64,000 nucleotides of DNA, from the NCBI GenBank assembly GCA_002007745.1, contig CP019882.1, positions 4,960,001 through 5,024,000 of the forward strand, given 5' to 3'. The translations under genes and the position numbers were made by a program. Shown here one piece after another: positions 60,148 to 64,000 of this stretch. The notes below the pieces were generated by a model. It had not been told where the DNA came from. It saw only the letters and a list, made by a program, of their open reading frames with translations, and made no database searches. Positions within the stretch are counted from its first letter, which is position 1. The number at the start of each line of letters is the position of its first letter. Origin of the DNA: Mycolicibacterium litorale. Its GTDB lineage: Bacteria > Actinomycetota > Actinomycetes > Mycobacteriales > Mycobacteriaceae.

Positions 60148-61476
60148 ATGAACTTCTCGAACATCATGGATTCCAACAGCTACTCCCCGGATCACCCGGT
60201 TGATCCCGCCACCGAATCGTTGATCGCGGCCCGTGACCGCATCCTGGGCCCGGCCTACCGGCTGTTCTACGAGCGCCCGGTACATCTGGTCCGCGGCGAA
60301 GGTACCCGCCTCTACGACGCCGACGGCGCGTGCTACCTGGACGCCTATAACAACGTCGCCAGCGTCGGCCACTGCCACCCGCACGTGGTGGAGGCCGTGA
60401 GCCGGCAACTGGCCACCCTCAACACCCACACCCGCTACCTACACGGCGGCATCGTCGACTACAGCCAGCGCCTGCTGGACACCATGCGGTCCGAGGGACC
60501 CGACCAGATCGATCAGGTGATGTACGCCTGTACCGGCTCAGAGGTCAACGACCTGGCCCTGCGGGTCGCCGAAATGCGCACCGGGGCAAAGGGTGTCATC
60601 GTCACCAGCGACGCCTACCACGGCAACACCGCCGCCGTTACCGCGATCTCCCCCTCGCTCGGCGGGGCCACGGTACTAGGTGAACACGTCCGGGCGATCG
60701 CACCCCCGGACAGTTTCCGGACGCCGCGTGGCGAACTCGCCGCCCGATTCACCGCGGACGTCGTCGCCGCGATCGAGGACCTGCAGGCCAGCGGGGCGGG
60801 ATTCTCGGCACTGATCGTCGACACCATCTTCTCCTCCGACGGCATCTACCCCGATCCGTCCGTGCTGGCCCCCGCGGTGGCGGCCGTGCACCGGGCCGGT
60901 GGGGTGTTCATCGCCGACGAGGTGCAGCCCGGCTTCGCCAGGACCGGCGACGACATGTGGGGATTCACCCGCCACGGCGTCGTTCCCGATCTGGTGACCA
61001 TGGGCAAGCCGATGGGCAACGGCATGCCGATCGCCGCGATGGCCGCCCGCTCCGACATCCTCGAGCCGTTCGCCCGCGGCGTGCCCTACTTCAACACCTT
61101 CGGCGGCAACCCGGTGACCGTGGCCGCCGCCGCCGCCGTACTCGACGTCATCGAGGACGAGAAGCTGATGCGCAACGCCAGCGAGGTGGGCGCCCAGCTG
61201 CGCACCGAACTGGCCGGACTGGCCGCCGACCACCCGCGCATCGGTGACATCCGGGGCGCCGGCCTCTACGTCGGCGTAGAAATGCTCACCGAATCCGGCG
61301 CACCCGACCGAGCCGGGGCCAAAGCACTGGTGAACGCCATGCGGGAGCGGCGGGTGCTGATCTCGGTGTGCGGCCGCGACGGCAACGTGCTCAAGATCCG
61401 GCCGCCGTTGGTCTTCTCGGACTCCGACGTCGACTGGTTCTGTACCGAATTCGCCGCCGCGCTCAACGCGGCGTGA
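60148..61476 (+). CDS. Class III aminotransferase-fold PLP enzyme, AGXT2L (amino-alcohol-phosphate phospho-lyase)-like
   Basis: The 442-residue PLP enzyme has CTGSEVNDLALRVAEM (phosphate-binding region), VTSDAYHGNTAAVTAISPSL, FIADEVQPGFARTGDDMWGF (cofactor Asp), VTMGKPMGNGMPIAAMAA with the PLP Lys, and FNTFGGNPVTVAAAAAVLDV. The motif LNTHTRYLHGGIVDYSQRLL is characteristic of the AGXT2L1/AGXT2L2 branch (ethanolamine-phosphate and phosphohydroxylysine phospho-lyases) rather than ordinary transaminases. GGAG lies 8 bases before ATG 60148. With the nearby APH-type kinase and permease it suggests uptake, phosphorylation and phosphate elimination of an amino alcohol. Confidence 0.85.
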   Translation: MNFSNIMDSNSYSPDHPVDPATESLIAARDRILGPAYRLFYERPVHLVRGEGTRLYDADGACYLDAYNNVASVGHCHPHVVEAVSRQLATLNTHTRYLHGGIVDYSQRLLDTMRSEGPDQIDQVMYACTGSEVNDLALRVAEMRTGAKGVIVTSDAYHGNTAAVTAISPSLGGATVLGEHVRAIAPPDSFRTPRGELAARFTADVVAAIEDLQASGAGFSALIVDTIFSSDGIYPDPSVLAPAVAAVHRAGGVFIADEVQPGFARTGDDMWGFTRHGVVPDLVTMGKPMGNGMPIAAMAARSDILEPFARGVPYFNTFGGNPVTVAAAAAVLDVIEDEKLMRNASEVGAQLRTELAGLAADHPRIGDIRGAGLYVGVEMLTESGAPDRAGAKALVNAMRERRVLISVCGRDGNVLKIRPPLVFSDSDVDWFCTEFAAALNAA

Positions 61477-61518
61477 TCCCGCCGTCCTGATCCCGCCCGC
61501 GTCGGGCACACTGGAACC

Positions 61519-61767
61519 GTGGCAGAAGACAACGACACCCTGGCTCGCATCCACGACCTGGTGGCTCGGGAGCGCGAATTGCGCGACCGGGTGGTGCACG
61601 GCCAGATCGACCCGTCCGAGGAGCAGGAGCGCCTGCGGGCCATCGAGACCGAACTCGACCAGTGCTGGGACCTGCTTCGGCAGCGCCGGGCGCTGCGCGA
61701 AACCGGCGGCGATCCCCGCGACGCCAGCGTGCGCCCGGGTGACGAAGTCGAGGGTTATCTCAGCTGA
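61519..61767 (+). CDS. DUF2630 family protein
   Basis: An 82-residue helical, charged protein (DTLARIHDLVARERELRDRV, then IDPSEEQERLRAIETELDQC and WDLLRQRRALRETGGDP, ending VRPGDEVEGYLS). This is the DUF2630 pattern common in actinobacteria; its function is unknown. GTG 61519 is the start. It overlaps the convergent marR gene by 8 bp and follows the aminotransferase by 42 bp. Confidence 0.87.
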   Translation: MAEDNDTLARIHDLVARERELRDRVVHGQIDPSEEQERLRAIETELDQCWDLLRQRRALRETGGDPRDASVRPGDEVEGYLS

Positions 61768-62185
61768 CTCGGCTGTTCATGCGGGCAAGGATCTTCTGCA
61801 ACGTCTGCAGATCCTGCTCGTCGAGGTTGGCAAGGACATCGGGCGCCGGGTCGTCGGTCTGATCGAGCACGGCGACGACGTCGCGGCCCGCGGCGGTCAG
61901 CGACACCAGTTTGCAGCGCCGGTTGTCGGGGTGGGTTTCGCGCACCACCAAGCCGCGTGTCTCGAGGTCGTTGACCGCCACCGTGGCCGCCGGTGCGTCG
62001 ATGGTGGCCGCCCCGGCCACCTCCTTGACGGTCATCGGTTGGTTGGCAAGCCGGCGCAGGATACGAATCCGGCTGAACGGCAAGCCCGTTGCATCGACCG
62101 CCGCACGCCGCCACTGGTCCTTGTTGTCCAGGACCAGGCTCGACATCGACCGCCACACCTGATCTGCCAACGGATTACCCGACAT
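61760..62185 (-). CDS. MarR-family transcriptional regulator
   Basis: The 141-residue protein has a MarR winged helix: LPFSRIRILRRLANQPMTVK, EVAGAATIDAPAATVAVNDL (recognition helix), ETRGLVVRETHPDNRRCKLV (wing) and SLTAAGRDVVAVLDQ. ATG 62185 lies inside the end of the MFS gene (11-bp overlap); GTG 62197 is an alternative. The operon order MFS then MarR suggests it represses the exporter and itself, released by a drug-like or aromatic ligand. Confidence 0.87.
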   Translation of the reverse strand: MSGNPLADQVWRSMSSLVLDNKDQWRRAAVDATGLPFSRIRILRRLANQPMTVKEVAGAATIDAPAATVAVNDLETRGLVVRETHPDNRRCKLVSLTAAGRDVVAVLDQTDDPAPDVLANLDEQDLQTLQKILARMNSRVS

Positions 62186-63626
62186 GAGCGGGCTCACTGC
62201 GGTGCGTCTCGATCAGGGGGGCCAGCCGCTGCGCGGACAGCTTGGCCCGCGACGACGTGGACACCACGGCCAGCAGCGTGATCACCAGGCCCAGCCCGAT
62301 GCTGACGAACCACAGTGGACGCGCGGCCACCGTGAAGTCGACGCCGATGACGGCCAGCGCCGATCCCGCGACCGAACCGCACAGCGCCACACCGATACTC
62401 ACCCCCACCTGCCTGCTCGTCGACGTCACCGCCGAGGCCGCACCCGCGCGGTCCCTGGGCATGCCGCTCACCGCGGCGTTGGTGATCGGCGCGTTGACCA
62501 TACCGAAGCCGATGCCGTAGACGGCGAATATCGCCAGCAACGCCCACACCGGTGTGGTCGGGGTCAGGAACGTCAGCATCGCCGACGCGGTGGTGATCAG
62601 GATTCCCGACACCAGCAGCGACGGCCGGGCCCCGAACCGTCCGACCAGCCGCCCGGACAGCGGGGAGAAGAACAGCGCGCCCACCGCGATCGGCAGATAG
62701 ATCAACCCGGTGTGAGCCGCGGAATATCCGCGTTCACCCTGCAGATACAGCGACATCATGAACAGGAAGGCGCCCCACGCGGCGAACGCACACACGGCGG
62801 TGACGGTGGCTGACGCGAACGGGATGCTGCGGAAGAACCGCAGATCGATGAACGGGTCACGGCGACGCGACTCGTAGCGCAGGAAACCGGCCAGGCTCAG
62901 CGCCGCGGCGACGGCGATCGCGATGACACGCGGATTCGTCCATCCCATCCCCGGCCCCTCGATGAGGACGAAGACCACGCCGAACAGGCTCAGCACGGCC
63001 AGCAGCTGGCCCACCGGATCGATGTCGCGCATGGTCGCCGACTTGCTCTCGGGCACGAAGATCGCGGTGAGAACGATGGCTGCGGCGCAGATCGGCAGGT
63101 TGATCCAGAACACCGCCCGCCAGCCGATCACCTGGATCAGGAATCCACCGACAATCGGACCCAACGCCATCGAGATGCCGACGACGGCACCCCATAACCC
63201 CAGCGCCCGGGCGCGTTCCACCCGCCCCACGAACACCTGCGAAATGATCGACAACGCGACCGGATTCATCATCGAGCCACCCAGGCCCTGGACGAACCGT
63301 GCCCCGATCAGGGTGTCGATATCGGGTGCCAGGCTGCACAACAGCGAGCCCAGCGCGAAGGCGGCCAGACCGATCTGGAAGACCCGCCGCCGGCCGAACC
63401 GGTCACCGGTCGCGCCGGACAGCATCAGCAGCGACGCCAGGACCAGGGTGTAGATGTCGATGACCCATTGCATCTGCGACGGAGAGGCGTGCAGGTCGGC
63501 GCGGATCGCCGGGATCGCGACGTTGACGATCGTCGCATCCATCGACACGATCAGCAGGCTCAGGCAGCATGACGCCAGGATGATCGACTTGCGCCGCGCG
63601 CTCAGCTCACCGACAGTTGTAATCAC
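62175..63626 (-). CDS. MFS exporter, DHA2 (EmrB/QacA) family
   Basis: The 483-residue protein has fourteen predicted helices, with DATIVNVAIPAIRADL in helix 1, GDRFGRRRVFQIGLAAF (motif A) and LGLWGAVVGISMALGPIVGG (motif C). DHA2 members export drugs or toxic organic cations with protons. GTG 63626 is the start. A short palindrome overlaps it and the MarR gene follows in the same operon, so it is probably induced by its own substrates. Confidence 0.9.
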   Translation of the reverse strand: MITTVGELSARRKSIILASCCLSLLIVSMDATIVNVAIPAIRADLHASPSQMQWVIDIYTLVLASLLMLSGATGDRFGRRRVFQIGLAAFALGSLLCSLAPDIDTLIGARFVQGLGGSMMNPVALSIISQVFVGRVERARALGLWGAVVGISMALGPIVGGFLIQVIGWRAVFWINLPICAAAIVLTAIFVPESKSATMRDIDPVGQLLAVLSLFGVVFVLIEGPGMGWTNPRVIAIAVAAALSLAGFLRYESRRRDPFIDLRFFRSIPFASATVTAVCAFAAWGAFLFMMSLYLQGERGYSAAHTGLIYLPIAVGALFFSPLSGRLVGRFGARPSLLVSGILITTASAMLTFLTPTTPVWALLAIFAVYGIGFGMVNAPITNAAVSGMPRDRAGAASAVTSTSRQVGVSIGVALCGSVAGSALAVIGVDFTVAARPLWFVSIGLGLVITLLAVVSTSSRAKLSAQRLAPLIETHRSEPAHVG

Positions 63627-63647
63627 ACAACCATTGTGAAACTACAA
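63617..63647. promoter_or_regulatory. MarR-type operator candidate over the MFS start
   Basis: CACAA-CCA-TTGTG (63626-63638) is a perfect inverted repeat, enclosed by outer arms TTGTA (63617-63621) and TACAA (63643-63647). It overlaps the MFS start codon and its upstream region. AT-rich symmetric sites of this size suit MarR dimers; the adjacent marR product is the likely binder. Confidence 0.5.
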
Positions 63648-63684
63648 CCGTTGACCGGTCAAGCCGCTGTGGCCCAGCAGACAC

Positions 63685-63719
63685 AAAGTCCCCCGACACG
63701 CCGCGTGTCGGGGGACTTT
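63685..63719 (-). terminator. Intrinsic terminator of citrate synthase
   Basis: AAAGTCCCCCGACACG (63685-63700) pairs perfectly over 16 bp with CGTGTCGGGGGACTTT (63704-63719) around a 3-base loop. Read on the minus strand it follows the gltA2 stop by 43 bp and ends in TTTGTGT. This is one of the strongest hairpins in the window. The rest of 63648-63762 holds nothing else I recognise. Confidence 0.88.
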
Positions 63720-63762
63720 TGCTGGGGCCTTCCGCTTTTCGGGGACTGCTCGCGGAAAAAGC

Positions 63763-64000
63763 CTACCGGCCGTCGATGGCGACGAAGTCGCGCTCGGTGT
63801 AGCCGGTGTAGATCTGGCGCGGACGCCCGATCTTGCTGCTGCCCTCGTCGTGCATCTCCCGCCAGTGCGCGATCCAGCCCGGTAGCCGGCCCAGCGCGAA
63901 CAGCACGGTGAACATCCGGGTCGGGAAGCCCATCGCGCGGTAGATCACGCCGGTGTAGTAGTCGACGTTCGGGTAGAGCTTGCGCTCGATGAAGAAGTCG
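63763..64000 (-). CDS. gltA2: Citrate synthase, 5' part outside the window
   Basis: The visible C-terminal 78 residues include FFIERKLYPNVDYYTGVIYR, AMGFPTRMFTVLFALGRLPG, WIAHWREMHDEGSSKIGRPR and QIYTGYTERDF, the conserved end of hexameric type II citrate synthases. It condenses oxaloacetate with acetyl-CoA at entry to the citric acid cycle. The active-site His/Asp region is partly outside; the Asp of NVDYYTG is present. In M. tuberculosis gltA2 also lies near prrA-prrB, so it marks the right border of the accessory block. Confidence 0.93.
   Translation of the reverse strand, partial: DFFIERKLYPNVDYYTGVIYRAMGFPTRMFTVLFALGRLPGWIAHWREMHDEGSSKIGRPRQIYTGYTERDFVAIDGR

Overview
The window is GC-rich chromosomal DNA from an actinobacterium, almost certainly a fast-growing or environmental Mycobacterium (Mycolicibacterium). 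Several proteins match remembered Mycobacterium tuberculosis proteins closely (PrrA, PrrB, AccD3, EchA6, CtpE, the Rv0910-type SRPBCC protein, DosR, DosS). One block keeps the M. tuberculosis gene order Rv0910-Rv0909-ctpE-Rv0907-Rv0906-echA6-accD3, followed further on by prrA-prrB, and the window ends inside citrate synthase (gltA2). No IS element, integrase, phage gene, CRISPR array or rRNA was seen. There is one tRNA, tRNA-Arg(CCU).

Layout. 0-6.3 kb: a truncated glutamate-cysteine ligase-like gene, an F420-type oxidoreductase, a frameshifted APC permease, the tRNA, a split-barrel flavoprotein paired with a TIGR03086-type protein opposite a CGNR regulator, and a GAF-ANTAR protein. 6.5-10.2 kb: an overlapping operon of thiolase, carotenoid oxygenase and tandem-HxlR regulator. 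10.2-20.7 kb: lipoprotein, CIRCE-controlled Hsp20, ABC-F/membrane protein/GNAT operon, EamA exporter opposite LysR, HAD, cupin, BKACE, K+ channel and YihY-type membrane protein. 20.9-24.9 kb: a dormancy locus with a universal stress protein divergent from dosR-dosS around a near-perfect DosR box. 24.9-40.4 kb: the conserved mycobacterial core (Rv0910 to prrB), with a Nudix regulator, a phosphoribosyltransferase and a heterodimeric ABC transporter between accD3 and prrA.

40.4-63.7 kb is accessory relative to M. tuberculosis and mainly catabolic. It holds: (a) a benzoylformate-decarboxylase-like enzyme, a tautomerase and a GlcD-GlcE fusion oxidase opposite a large LAL regulator; (b) a coupled operon of orphan substrate-binding lipoprotein, TetR and two tandem agmatinase-family ureohydrolases; (c) a class II aldolase opposite a 2-hydroxyacid dehydrogenase, two SDRs, FKBP and GntR; (d) an aminoglycoside-phosphotransferase-fold kinase, an APC permease and an AGXT2L-like class III aminotransferase, which together look like a phosphorylate-then-eliminate pathway for an amino alcohol; (e) a MarR-MFS efflux pair before gltA2.

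At least five genes carry an apparent frameshift within otherwise conserved coding sequence, and three more have start regions best explained by one. In seven of the eight the missing base falls in or beside a short G/C run, and prrB is among them. This pattern points first to homopolymer errors in the assembly rather than to real gene decay.
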